64,000 bases of DNA from Eggerthellaceae bacterium (GCA_009782615.1 WRIS01000009.1:1-64000); one strand, 5' to 3'. Positions 17,277-26,292 are shown, counted from the stretch's first letter. The notes: generated by a model from the letters alone, not told the origin. Translations and numbers: made by a program.

Positions 17277-19022
17277 TTGCTACGGAATTGCTCAAGCAGC
17301 TATTCATTTCTCACTTGTTGGTGCCCCTTAGGTATCCCCGCTTCCTCAAACACACTCAATGAGGTTTGGGTACCAGCACAAGGTATCATTCCTGAAAAGC
17401 TCGACAAGCGCAGTGTGAGTGCAGCTGACGAACTAACCCAAAGAGATCTTGACAGCCTCTACAACACCGGGATCACCAACAAAGATGTCGAAGAGATTGC
17501 CGAAGTACTTCCAGCAAATACCTCTGCTTCTGTAGGGATGCCAGCTATAACCTCACTCACCCAAGTAAACTACGAACTGAGTTATTACTTAAACACCACT
17601 AACGCTACCCATACACAAGTGCTCGAAAGATATGGCGCACAAAACACGCTGCGTGATAGTTATACCTATGGGCTTTCGCGCCTATCTGTCCAAAACACAC
17701 AAAGTGGGCAAGCGAGTTATGTAAGTGACGGGCGGGGAAGCACTACCGGGCTCTTAGGCCAAGGCGGCAGCGTTTTAGCAAGTTATGCTTATAGTCCTTT
17801 CGGAGAAGTTTTGCGCGGGGGCGCACCCGAACTACCTTTCTTTGCCTATAACGGTGAAGAATACAATCCTGCAACCGGACTTCAATACCTGCGTGCCCGC
17901 TACTTGGATGTTGCTGATGCGCGCTTTGGAGTAGCTGACACCTTGTTCGGTGACCTTGCTAGTCCCGCCACGCTCAACCACTACCTCTATGCCCAATCAA
18001 ATCCCCTTACCTGGATAGACCCCTCCGGGCACTTTAGTTTATTCAACACGATAAAAAACGTGGCAAGTGCGGTTGTCAACACCGTTAAAACCGTTGCAAG
18101 CACGGTAGTCAACACCGTTAAATCTGCCGCATCGTGGGTAAGTAACACCATCTTTAAGCCTGTTGCCCAAGCAGCAACAAATGCCTATAACACCACTACG
18201 CGCCTTGTGCAAAACACCTACAGTGCAGGAAAAGCTTTCTTCAACGCAGCAGGACAAGCCATAGGAGGAGGCCTTTCTTGGCTTGGCAATCAGGTGACCG
18301 CGGCACAGGCAAAAGTGTTGGAGTTTGTTTGTGGCAGCGCAGACTTTCTCAAAAACACTTGGGAAAAAGCCATTGATACCTTAAAAGGGGTTGATTGGGT
18401 AGGTGCCAATAGCGTCACCCCTATTGTTTTCTCTGAAACAAGCTTAGGGCCAGTCCAAAAAGCAAGCAATCCGACATCTCCTCCCAGTTCGGGTGGTGGA
18501 ATCTTTGGTGCGGGTCATACAAACGTAGATGAAGTCGTCGCGGAGAATCCGCCAACATCTGCTCCAAATGTTCCTTATTCTGTTACGACTGGAACAAAAG
18601 AGACTACGGTGCTTTCCAGCTCCGGGGACTCTACCAAACCGATATCGGTTTTTTTGCGAATTAATAAAATAGACCCAGCGAGGTCGTCTGTGGGGGTGAA
18701 GATAAACTCTTCAACTGGCACCATGACTAGCAGTCTTGGCTTAGACAATACAGGTAGGTCTTATTCGAAAAATAATGGGAATAAAACAGAGTCTTGGGGC
18801 TATAGTGTAAATCTTGTTGATCGTAGGATTGGCCTCAACACGTCAATTACTACAAAAGAAGGCGAATACACCACGCTAACAGCCTTTACGGATTACAGTA
18901 TCGACAACGAATTACTTCTATCGTTGTTGGCAATGGGAAGAGGCCGCGCTGCGGTACCAAAAATCGAATCAGGGCCAGTGCCTGTTCCAGCCCCAACACC
19001 ACGATTGCCAGTTCCCGGATAG
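17277..19022 (+). CDS. Rhs protein C-terminal fragment: Rhs core, helical pretoxin region, unknown C-terminus
   Basis: Rhs similarity begins near residue 25 (NTLNEVWVPAQGIIPEKLDK). There is no plausible ribosome site at the TTG 17277, so the gene is probably truncated at its 5' end. Residues about 130-260 are a clear Rhs core-associated domain (DGRGSTTGLLGQGGSVLASY, YSPFGE, NGEEYNPATGLQYLRARY, LYAQSNPLTWIDPSGH). A repeat-rich helical region follows (VVNTVKTVAS units), then the SWLGNQVTAAQAKVLEFVC junction shared with the other cassette. A variable C-terminus of about 190 residues ends in a Pro-rich tail (PVPAPTPRLPVPG). The toxic activity is not recognisable. Confidence 0.75.
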   Translation: MLRNCSSSYSFLTCWCPLGIPASSNTLNEVWVPAQGIIPEKLDKRSVSAADELTQRDLDSLYNTGITNKDVEEIAEVLPANTSASVGMPAITSLTQVNYELSYYLNTTNATHTQVLERYGAQNTLRDSYTYGLSRLSVQNTQSGQASYVSDGRGSTTGLLGQGGSVLASYAYSPFGEVLRGGAPELPFFAYNGEEYNPATGLQYLRARYLDVADARFGVADTLFGDLASPATLNHYLYAQSNPLTWIDPSGHFSLFNTIKNVASAVVNTVKTVASTVVNTVKSAASWVSNTIFKPVAQAATNAYNTTTRLVQNTYSAGKAFFNAAGQAIGGGLSWLGNQVTAAQAKVLEFVCGSADFLKNTWEKAIDTLKGVDWVGANSVTPIVFSETSLGPVQKASNPTSPPSSGGGIFGAGHTNVDEVVAENPPTSAPNVPYSVTTGTKETTVLSSSGDSTKPISVFLRINKIDPARSSVGVKINSSTGTMTSSLGLDNTGRSYSKNNGNKTESWGYSVNLVDRRIGLNTSITTKEGEYTTLTAFTDYSIDNELLLSLLAMGRGRAAVPKIESGPVPVPAPTPRLPVPG

Positions 19023-19051
19023 AAAAGACACTACTGTGAGGAAAGCTAATT

Positions 19052-19756
19052 ATGATATATAGCATCATAAAAATTATTTTGCTTGTAAGCGGAGCCGTTT
19101 TTGTTTTGTATCACTATCGAAAAAGAGCGAAGCAACAAAAAGCATGGATTCAGATTGCCATGGTTCTTGGTGTTGCTTGGGTCTTGTCATCATCTCTGTC
19201 GTGGTTAGTTTACGGTTCTGTCGGCGACCATTTCCTAGCTTTTTCAACCCCAGAACGCGCCTTTCATTTTCAATCTAGCAAGAGGATTGATGCTGTTGTT
19301 AAGGGTGAAGAATCGGCACTGATTTTAACTGTTGATAGAGCCGCAAGGTCATGGACAATTGTTCCGGGAAGCGGAACAAGCTGGAAGTTGCTCTCTTATT
19401 CAAATAATTACTCAATAGTAGGTAAATATATGGATTCACTCCACCTTTCTTTATATCTGCTTAATCTGGAAGGAACAGACGACTATTTTATACTGTTTGC
19501 TCAAAATCTTTCTCAAGGAGAGAGTCCAGTTTTAGAAGTTATGGATAGCGAAGGATCACAATTTGGTTACATTGCAAGAGAACACCAGGTAATTAGCTAT
19601 ACCTACTTGAGGGGTTTACCATCTGACTATCAGATTCTTTTCGATGGAGAGGTCTTTCCTGTTGAATGGCAGGAATTAACATATCCTCCGACAATAGAGC
19701 ACGACACCAAGAAAGAAACGAGTAAAACTATGAACCAGACTAAGGAAACACAATGA
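19052..19756 (+). CDS. Membrane protein, candidate immunity partner
   Basis: The 234-residue protein follows the Rhs fragment by 29 bases, with GAGGAAAG before its ATG. It has two N-terminal membrane helices (residues 4-22 and about 35-55), then an approximately 150-residue soluble part of beta-rich character and a charged tail (KKETSKTMNQTKETQ). I do not recognise the family. Membrane-bound immunity proteins are known for toxins that act at or across the membrane. Here the role is inferred only from its place. The stop overlaps the next start (ATGA), so it is translationally coupled to the MORN gene. Confidence 0.55.
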   Translation: MIYSIIKIILLVSGAVFVLYHYRKRAKQQKAWIQIAMVLGVAWVLSSSLSWLVYGSVGDHFLAFSTPERAFHFQSSKRIDAVVKGEESALILTVDRAARSWTIVPGSGTSWKLLSYSNNYSIVGKYMDSLHLSLYLLNLEGTDDYFILFAQNLSQGESPVLEVMDSEGSQFGYIAREHQVISYTYLRGLPSDYQILFDGEVFPVEWQELTYPPTIEHDTKKETSKTMNQTKETQ

Positions 19757-21312
19757 AGCTAACAGCGAGTATGCTTGCTTGTGTACTCCTCGTTTTGGGG
19801 ATTGCGCTGGTGTTCGTGGGCGTAAGACTTTCTGCAAAAGGAAAGCACACCCACAAAGCCCCTCGGGCTGTTACGGTTATTGGTGGAGTGTTGTGCACCG
19901 TCGCTCTTCTAGGTTTTCCGTATCTGGCTGCCACCAATCAGCTGTCTTTGCCCCTCTCAAACCTTGGCACTAACTGGTCGCATAGTGGACATGCTGAAAA
20001 CATCAAAAATGAAAATGGAGACATCTATACCGGGGATTTTGAAAACAGCCTCTATCACGGGCAGGGTATTTTGTACTATGTTGATGGTTCTGTCTATGAA
20101 GGGCAGTTTGAAACAGGTTTGCGCCACGGGCAAGGCGAATATGTAGATGCAAGTGGTTGGTCTTATACCGGCCAGTGGGTAAACGACGCTCTAGACGGAC
20201 AAGGGCTTTATACCTTTGGTGATGAATCAAGCTATGAAGGTGAGTTTTCTCACAACCTACGAGAAGGGCAAGGCTTGCGCATTTTCTCTAACAAAGACAC
20301 CTATGAAGGTACGTGGGAAAACGATGAACCTAATGGTGAGGGTATACTGAGCCTTGTGGACGGTACAACGATATCAGGAACGTGGAAAAAAGGAATCTGT
20401 AACGGTGTGGCAATCAAAACTTTTCCGGATGGCTCTACCTATCAAGGAGCGTGGAGCGCGGGCAAACCCAACGGACAGGGAAGTTATTTGTCATCTGCTG
20501 GGTGGAAATACAGCGGAGACTTTGTTGATGGGGTGCGCGAAGGGCAAGGGCTTTTCACTTACACAGACGGCTCAACTTATAAAGGTGGGTTTGTAAACGA
20601 ACTTGAAGAGGGAAGTGGCACCTATACCGATATCACGGGCTGGACTTATACGGGGGATTGGAAAGCAGGCATCAAGCAAGGACAAGGAACCCTTGCTCAT
20701 GCGGATGGTTCTACCTATACCGGTCAATTTGTACGAGACAAAGAAAACGGTTTCGGGAACATGTCAAGTAGTGCAGGGTGGGTCTATGAAGGAGACTTCG
20801 TTGATGGCAGACGAGTCGGACAAGGTAGCCTCACCTATTCAAACGGCTCTTCCTATACCGGCTCATTTGTTGATGATAGTGAAAATGGCTTTGGGACCTA
20901 CCGTGATGCTCAAGGCTGGGCTTATGCGGGTGCGTGGTCGGGTGGTAAGCGCAGCGGACAAGGGAATCTGGCTTATGTGGATGGGTCAGTCTATGACGGT
21001 AGCTGGATCAATGACATCAAACACAAAGCGGGGCGAAAGCGAATTAAACCCCTATCAGCAACCGCAGCAAGTTCAACTTCAAACCTCACAACCACAGGAA
21101 TTCCAGTCTCAGTTCCAGCAACCGCAGCAATCGCAGCAACCGCAGCAATTCCAGCCCCAGTTCCAACCTCAGTTCCAGCAAGCAGCGCCTTTGAAGAAGA
21201 AAGTTCAACTGTCATCAGTAATCTTGGGGATTCTTGCCATTACAACATCGTGGCTTGTGGGGCTCCCGAGTATCCTCTTGGGCCCTCTTGGTATGGTGCT
21301 CGCGCGGTCTAA
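19753..21312 (+). CDS. MORN-repeat membrane protein, frameshifted near 3' end
   Basis: Two N-terminal membrane helices (residues 7-26 and 38-58) are followed, from about residue 90, by 14 full and one partial MORN repeats of 23 residues (type YEGQFETGLRHGQGEY). They end at YDGSWINDIKH, about 21021. MORN repeats form an elongated beta sheet and often bind lipids or proteins. After this point the frame carries an Ala/Ser/Val-rich sequence with no MORN character. The natural continuation is in another frame (listed separately), so one base appears to have been gained around the GGGG at 21033-21036. It is coupled to the preceding membrane protein and closes the toxin island. Whether it is part of an immunity or surface system is open. 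Confidence 0.75.
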   Translation: MKLTASMLACVLLVLGIALVFVGVRLSAKGKHTHKAPRAVTVIGGVLCTVALLGFPYLAATNQLSLPLSNLGTNWSHSGHAENIKNENGDIYTGDFENSLYHGQGILYYVDGSVYEGQFETGLRHGQGEYVDASGWSYTGQWVNDALDGQGLYTFGDESSYEGEFSHNLREGQGLRIFSNKDTYEGTWENDEPNGEGILSLVDGTTISGTWKKGICNGVAIKTFPDGSTYQGAWSAGKPNGQGSYLSSAGWKYSGDFVDGVREGQGLFTYTDGSTYKGGFVNELEEGSGTYTDITGWTYTGDWKAGIKQGQGTLAHADGSTYTGQFVRDKENGFGNMSSSAGWVYEGDFVDGRRVGQGSLTYSNGSSYTGSFVDDSENGFGTYRDAQGWAYAGAWSGGKRSGQGNLAYVDGSVYDGSWINDIKHKAGRKRIKPLSATAASSTSNLTTTGIPVSVPATAAIAATAAIPAPVPTSVPASSAFEEESSTVISNLGDSCHYNIVACGAPEYPLGPSWYGARAV

Positions 21313-21424
21313 GAAAGCACGGGCAAAATACGACACGACGCCTGGGTTCATCTTAAGTCTCATTGGCTTGCTTGTGGGGATTGTGGCGTTTATCGTTATC
21401 ATGTTTGTCGCAAACCTTGAGTAA
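21037..21424 (+). pseudogene. Displaced C-terminal tail of the MORN protein
   Basis: In the alternative frame the sequence reads ESELNPYQQPQQVQLQ, then a Gln/Pro/Phe-rich linker (QFQQPQQSQQPQQFQPQFQP), then LKKKVQLSSVILGILAITTS with two membrane helices, ending IVIMFVANLE. The linker-plus-two-helix layout recurs in bacterial membrane proteins of the DUF4190 kind. It is clearly coding-like and is cut off from the MORN part by the frameshift. Confidence 0.65.
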
Positions 21425-21473
21425 CGTCTCGGTTGCAATGTGCCCCTTTGAGTAACGCCTCGGTTGCAGCTTG
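21417..21473. repeat. 31-bp-period direct repeat spanning a stop codon
   Basis: TTGAGTAACG(T/C)CTCGGTTGCA occurs at 21417 and 21448. The first copy contains the natural stop of the MORN protein's tail (GAG-TAA). Confidence 0.8.
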
Positions 21474-21580
21474 TCTTGCGACGAAATAAAACAATTACTA
21501 TAAGAACACCGAAATCAGCGGATTGTGGCTGGCGAGAAAATGTTGAACCGAAGAAGTTCAACGCGTCTTAAGGGGCTCTT

Positions 21581-22471
21581 ATGGAAACACCAAGCATTTT
21601 TGATCGGGGCATTGAAAAGGTTAAAACGGTAGTCTCAGAAGCATCAATCGAACAAAGAAATTTCATCAAGGTAATCGTGCGCGGTTGCTATGATGCCTGG
21701 CAACAAGGCTGGCATGAAAGTAATGGCGGAAACCTGTCGTATCGCATGACTCCTGAAGAAGTTAGTGCGTGTCGTTCTTATTTCAGCGAACCTGTAGGCG
21801 AATGGGTGCCGTTAGGCGTTCGTGCCGCGGGACTTCAGGGCGAATGTTTTGTGGTGACGACAAAAGGAATGCATTTCCGCAACATCATGCTTGACCCTGC
21901 TACGTGCTTGGGTATTGTCGAAGTGAATCCAACGGGGGATGCGTATCGCAACGTATGGGGCTTCAAGGGCAAAGAACAGCCAACGAGCGAATTTGCCTGC
22001 CACTTCATCAATCATGCCGTCAAGAAAGCGGTTACGCAGGGCGAATGTCGGGTTTTATACCATGCGCATCCTGCAAGTGTTCTCGCCTTATGCTCCGTGC
22101 TGAAAAACGATCCAAAGGCTATCAGTCACACCTTGTGGCAAAGCCTGACCGAAAGCATCATGATGGTGCCCGAAGGCGTAGGAGTTGTGCCGTGGACCGC
22201 TCCAGGTTCAACCGAACTTGCGGAAGCAACCAGCGCGCTTATGGAAAATTTCTCCTTGGTTATCTGGCCTCATCACGGGGTATTTTGCGCAGCGTCCAAT
22301 CTTGATGGTGCTCTCGGAATCGTGCATGCCGCAGAAAAAGCTGCAAGCATCTATTTGCAGGCATGTGCCGCAAACGGTGGCACGAAAGGCTTAACTGTGG
22401 CCACCGACGAAAACCTTCGTGCGGCAGCGCAGGCTTTTGGCGTTACGCTTAATGAAGAATATCTCGGCTAA
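21581..22471 (+). CDS. rhaD: Rhamnulose-1-phosphate aldolase
   Basis: The 296-residue class II aldolase has SNGGNLSYR (phosphate site), FVVTTKG, the zinc pair in LYHAHPASVLALC, then LWQSLTESIMMVPEGVGVVPW and VIWPHHGVF with the third zinc His. The TES...VPEGVGVLPW layout and the WPHHG block are specific for RhaD rather than fuculose aldolase or AraD. The enzyme splits L-rhamnulose 1-phosphate into dihydroxyacetone phosphate and lactaldehyde in the cytoplasm. No rhaA or rhaB lies next to it, so the sugar pathway, if complete, is encoded elsewhere. A weak ribosome site (AAGGGG, 21570-21575) precedes the ATG. Confidence 0.85.
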   Translation: METPSIFDRGIEKVKTVVSEASIEQRNFIKVIVRGCYDAWQQGWHESNGGNLSYRMTPEEVSACRSYFSEPVGEWVPLGVRAAGLQGECFVVTTKGMHFRNIMLDPATCLGIVEVNPTGDAYRNVWGFKGKEQPTSEFACHFINHAVKKAVTQGECRVLYHAHPASVLALCSVLKNDPKAISHTLWQSLTESIMMVPEGVGVVPWTAPGSTELAEATSALMENFSLVIWPHHGVFCAASNLDGALGIVHAAEKAASIYLQACAANGGTKGLTVATDENLRAAAQAFGVTLNEEYLG

Positions 22472-22579
22472 ATTGCGTATATTGCAAACAGGCAAGCACC
22501 TAAAAAGCTAAGATTGCAGATCAATCCACAAGCTTCACAAGCCCGCAACGACAAGAACATCGCAGGGACAATGTGCTCA

Positions 22580-23605
22580 TTACAGCAACGCGATAAGCGC
22601 CGCAACATCTTCTTCGCGCGTTGCCCAGCTGGTTACAAAGCGAACCACTGAGTGGTTCTCATCAAGGGGCTCCCAAAGCTCAAACGAAGCGCTTTTGGCT
22701 AGCCTTTCCCTGGTGGCGTTTTCGAGCACGGGGAACTGCTGGTTTGTGGGCGAATCAAGATACAGGGAATAACCCGCCGCCAAGAATCCCGCCTTCAACT
22801 TTTCTGCCATTGCCAGCGCATGACGCGCTCCTTCAAAGTACAGCCCATCGCTGAACAGAGTATCGAACTGAATTCCCAGCATGCGCCCTTTCGCCAACAC
22901 CGCACCATGTTGCTTCATGAGCGTGAAGAAATGCTGGTGAAGGCGGGGGTTGGTCAAAACAAGCGCTTCTCCAAACAGTGCCCCTACCTTGGTTCCGCCG
23001 ATGTAGAACGCATCACACAAACGGGCGATATCTTCAAGTGTCACATCGCTTGTGGGCGCAGCTAGGCCATAGCCGAGGCGAGCGCCATCCAGGTAGAGAG
23101 CCAATTCATGTTCGTGGCAAAGCTTGCTCAAGGCTTCGAGTTCCGCCTTGGAATACAGAGTTCCGTATTCAGTGGGGTGGGAAATATATATCATGCCAGG
23201 TTGTACCATGTGGTCGTTCGTAAAATCGGCATGAAAAGTCTCAAGATATGAACGCAGCGCATCAAAGGTAAGTTTCCCCTGTTCGTGAGGAATTTCAAGC
23301 ACCTTGTGTCCGAAGGCTTCAACGGTTCCCGCTTCGTGGGTGTTGATGTGTCCCGCGTTACTTGAGATGACGCCTTCCCAGGGTTTAAGAATTGCATCAA
23401 TCACGGTGGCGTTAGTTTGCGTGCCGCCAACTAAGAAAAAAACTTCCGCATCGGGGGCATTGCAGGCGCGCTTAATCTTTTCCCGTGCACTTGCGCAATG
23501 GTCATCAGTGCCGTATCCGTAGGTTTGTTCAAGATTTGTTTCTGCCAGCCGCTCAAGAATTTTCGGATGAGCGCCTTCCATATAATCGCTATCGAAGTAA
23601 AGCAT
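22580..23605 (-). CDS. ltaE: Low-specificity L-threonine aldolase
   Basis: I chose ATG 23605 because GAGAGGA lies nine bases upstream; an in-frame ATG at 23614 is too close to that site. The 341-residue PLP enzyme starts YFDSDYMEGAHPKILERL, has the HINTHEAGTVEAFGHK region, LALYLDGARLGYGL (Asp that holds the pyridine ring, and Arg) and FYIGGTKVGALFGEA with the Schiff-base Lys. It splits threonine or allo-threonine to glycine and acetaldehyde. It is single, and convergent with rhaD. Confidence 0.88.
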   Translation of the reverse strand: MLYFDSDYMEGAHPKILERLAETNLEQTYGYGTDDHCASAREKIKRACNAPDAEVFFLVGGTQTNATVIDAILKPWEGVISSNAGHINTHEAGTVEAFGHKVLEIPHEQGKLTFDALRSYLETFHADFTNDHMVQPGMIYISHPTEYGTLYSKAELEALSKLCHEHELALYLDGARLGYGLAAPTSDVTLEDIARLCDAFYIGGTKVGALFGEALVLTNPRLHQHFFTLMKQHGAVLAKGRMLGIQFDTLFSDGLYFEGARHALAMAEKLKAGFLAAGYSLYLDSPTNQQFPVLENATRERLAKSASFELWEPLDENHSVVRFVTSWATREEDVAALIALL

Positions 23606-23758
23606 TGCGAGCATTCCTCTCGTCGCGTCGTATACATAGCTTGCGTGAAGGGCAGGGCGCTGTCAATGCTTGTTCTGCGCGAAAAAAGCGCTATCATGTA
23701 CCTGTGGTGATGCGCGAGAAATTTTTGTGGGTAGGACTTGGGTCGAGAAAGGGTCGTC

Positions 23759-24277
23759 ATGGACAAAAAAGTGTATGAACTCCTCAATGAACAAATTAAG
23801 AAAGAACTGTATTCTGCGTATCTGTATATGGATTTTGCGAACTACTATGCTGATGAAGGCTTAAGCGGTTTTGCAAATTGGTTCATGGTTCAGGCTCAAG
23901 AAGAGCGCGACCATGCCCTTATTTTCCGCAATTACCTCATTGCCAATAGCTGCAAAGTTGAGTTGCAGGTAATTGACAAGCCCGACAAGGAACTTACCGA
24001 TTTTGCCGCGCCACTTGCGTATAGCTTGGAACATGAGCAAGGAGTAACCGCGTCTATCAACAACATTTATGCGGCGGCTTCGGACGTGCGCGATTTTCGT
24101 ACCATGGGCTTTTTAGACTGGTTCGTAAAAGAACAGTGCGAAGAAGAAGAAGTCGCTACTGACATGATTACGCGGATGAAGCTGTTTGGCTCAGATGCCA
24201 AAGGGCTCTACGAACTTGACCGCGAATTTGGGGGACGCACGTATGTGATGCCCTCGCCCCTTGCCCAAGGCGCGTAA
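23759..24277 (+). CDS. ftnA: Ferritin-like iron-storage protein
   Basis: The 172-residue protein from ATG 23759 (AAAGGG upstream) is a bacterial non-haem ferritin. Ferroxidase residues are visible in KELYSAYLYMDFANYYADE, in QAQEERDHALIFRNYL (EExxH) and in FVKEQCEEEEVATDMITRM. Four long helices are predicted. It would assemble into a 24-subunit cage storing Fe(III) in the cytoplasm. It is transcribed alone, divergent from ltaE, followed by a REP pair. Confidence 0.92.
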   Translation: MDKKVYELLNEQIKKELYSAYLYMDFANYYADEGLSGFANWFMVQAQEERDHALIFRNYLIANSCKVELQVIDKPDKELTDFAAPLAYSLEHEQGVTASINNIYAAASDVRDFRTMGFLDWFVKEQCEEEEVATDMITRMKLFGSDAKGLYELDREFGGRTYVMPSPLAQGA

Positions 24278-24308
24278 TCGTTTCACGTGTGTCGGACGCG
24301 TGTGTCGC

Positions 24309-24427
24309 GTGTGTCGGGGGGACGTATAACTTGACACACGCATCTCAATGACTAGACTGCCGCGCCGCTGCGCGGAAGCGCAACGACGAAATGGCTTGTG
24401 TCAAGTTATACGTCCCCCCGACACACG
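24309..24427. repeat. Second long palindromic REP pair (BIME-like)
   Basis: The left arm (24309-24338, beginning GTGTGTCGGGGGGACG and ending CTTGACACA) is repeated inverted at about 24398-24427, with about 59 bases between. It is the same family as 6105-6230 with one change (CGG for CAG) made on both arms, so the two arms were changed together or copied as a unit. Confidence 0.85.
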
Positions 24428-24449
24428 GATAAATCCGCGCAATAACGCG

Positions 24450-24842
24450 CTATTTCCGTTTTTTGTTGCCTGACTTATTGGCACCCGTCAGGGCGTTTAC
24501 GACACTTACAACAATACTGATAATAATCCCTGCCAAAAGGGCACTTCCGAAATTATCGATGGTAAAGCCCATCCCAAAGAAGGTGTTTGCAATCCAAGCG
24601 CTCAGGTAGAGCAAGCAGGCATTAAGCACCAAAAGAAAAAGCCCGAGAGTCAAAACGGTAATCGGAAAGCTGACCAGTTTCAAAATCGGCTTGATTATCA
24701 TGTTGACGAGCGCCAAAATTAGGGCGAAACCAGCGATTGCTCCCCAATTTTCAAGCCCGCCAAGAATTTGTATTCCTGGGACAACCACTATGGCAACCAC
24801 CACCGCAACCACGGCTGCTACCCAACGAAGAAAAACTTTCAT
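24450..24842 (-). CDS. Phage-holin-like family IV membrane protein
   Basis: ATG 24842 follows AAAGGAG by about five bases. The 130-residue protein has four hydrophobic helices, with the pattern VNMIIKPILKLVSFPITVLTLGLFLLVLNACLL and GMGFTIDNFGSALLAGIIISI, typical of the small Phage_holin_4_2 family found on many bacterial chromosomes. The name is historical; cellular function in non-phage settings is not established. The C-terminus is basic (NKSGNKKRK). Confidence 0.85.
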   Translation of the reverse strand: MKVFLRWVAAVVAVVVAIVVVPGIQILGGLENWGAIAGFALILALVNMIIKPILKLVSFPITVLTLGLFLLVLNACLLYLSAWIANTFFGMGFTIDNFGSALLAGIIISIVVSVVNALTGANKSGNKKRK

Positions 24843-25086
24843 AACACTCCTTTGCCCTCTGCGCCCATTTTTTTCCACAACCCTTTATGGCGAAAGTATA
24901 CCTGAGAGACAAGCTAGATAGGCGTTGTTATGGCGGGTTGCTAACAAACTGTCATATACCCTTAATTCCCTAATCACCAAGATATTCCTGATGTGGCGGT
25001 GCTTATGCTAGAATCGGTTGTACCAATTTTGGAAATTGCTCGACTAATTTATGCAACAACCCACAACCTCAAGGACATCCTGAAAC

Positions 25087-26229
25087 ATGGAAAACGCAAA
25101 AGACAACAATACGATAAACGATAGCGAACTATTGAGTCGCGTCACCCAAACGATGCGCGAAAGAGGGCTGGCAAACGCTGAATCTCCCGTGCTGCTCATG
25201 GTGTCAGGTGGCTCGGATTCCACCGCTCTTGCCTATGTCGCAACCGAGCTTCAAAAACAAGGCGCAATCGGTCCGCTTGCCATGCTTCACGTGAATCATC
25301 AGTTGCGCGGTAAAGAATCCGATGCCGACCAAATTTTTGTGCAGAATCTCTCTGAAATTCTCGATATACCCCTGTTCATTTGCGAAATCGACGTGCCTGC
25401 TGAAGTGGCGCGAACGGGAGACAATGAAGAAGCGGTTGCACGAAGGGAACGTTATCTTGCCGCCAACGAGGCGCTTGAAAGCCTTTGCCGCAACGAAGCG
25501 GCGCCGCTTTCTGAGGGGCGTATCTTTACGGCACACACTCAAGACGATCGGGTCGAAAACTTCTATATGCGTTCTATCGTAGGCACAGGACCAGGCGGTT
25601 TTCGTGCGATGCTTTACGAAAATGGGCCCGTGGTGCGTCCTTTGCTTGATACTGCTCGCGATGAATTGCGCGCCTATATCGTGAACTACGAAAAATCAGG
25701 CAAGCAGGTTGCTTGTGATGCACAAGGTAACCTTTGGCGTGAGGATGCGACGAACGCACACACGGACAAATTCCGCGCTTTCGTTCGCCATGAAATAGTG
25801 CCGCGCGCAAAACAGAGAAACCCGCAATTGCTCGACACGCTTTGCCGCGTGATGAACCTCATCGGAGACGAGGACGACATGCTCGATCAACAAACGGTGG
25901 CACTTGAGGGTAAGCATGTTTTGTGGTGTGAAACGCTTGAAGGATTTTCTCCCGATTATCAGGCGGGTTGTACGCTTGATGCGGCATTTGCTGAAGTTTC
26001 GCTTCCTTTGAAGCGTCGTGTGGTTGTGAGCGTGCTTCAAAAAATGCTCGGATCTGATGCCCGCGTGGAAACGCTTTCGGTCGAAGCGGTGCTTGCGAGT
26101 TTTCAAGGAACAGACTTGATAAGTGGCTATACTGCCAATATTCAAGGTGACCTCGCTGTCAGTGCAAATAAGCGCGGCGTACTCATTGAGCCTATGAGCA
26201 GCTATCGGGCACGTCGCAAGAAAAACTAG
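25087..26229 (+). CDS. tilS: tRNA(Ile)-lysidine synthase
   Basis: The 380-residue PP-loop ATPase has SGGSDS at 40-45, LHVNHQLRGKESDAD and HTQDDRVENFYMRSIVGTGPGG, which are hallmarks of TilS. It converts C34 of tRNA-Ile(CAU) to lysidine so that AUA is read as Ile. The ribosome site AAGGA lies about ten bases before the ATG. It heads a tilS-maf-hpt-ftsH-folPK-birA run, with hpt and ftsH as in many Gram-positives. Confidence 0.93.
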   Translation: MENAKDNNTINDSELLSRVTQTMRERGLANAESPVLLMVSGGSDSTALAYVATELQKQGAIGPLAMLHVNHQLRGKESDADQIFVQNLSEILDIPLFICEIDVPAEVARTGDNEEAVARRERYLAANEALESLCRNEAAPLSEGRIFTAHTQDDRVENFYMRSIVGTGPGGFRAMLYENGPVVRPLLDTARDELRAYIVNYEKSGKQVACDAQGNLWREDATNAHTDKFRAFVRHEIVPRAKQRNPQLLDTLCRVMNLIGDEDDMLDQQTVALEGKHVLWCETLEGFSPDYQAGCTLDAAFAEVSLPLKRRVVVSVLQKMLGSDARVETLSVEAVLASFQGTDLISGYTANIQGDLAVSANKRGVLIEPMSSYRARRKKN

Positions 26230-26292
26230 CGAAAACGCAGAAAAGTTACGCCGCAAGCAAAGCAAAGCAAAACCAAAACATTCGGAGGATAG

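Noticed and set aside
20603-21424. A separate 273-codon gene overlapping the MORN gene
   Set aside because: Its first two thirds are the MORN repeats read out of frame; only the last about 125 codons are coding-like and belong to the MORN protein.
24289-24304. Second parS-like site (GTTTCACGTG)
   Set aside because: Only one half of the palindrome matches; the other half belongs to the REP pair that follows.
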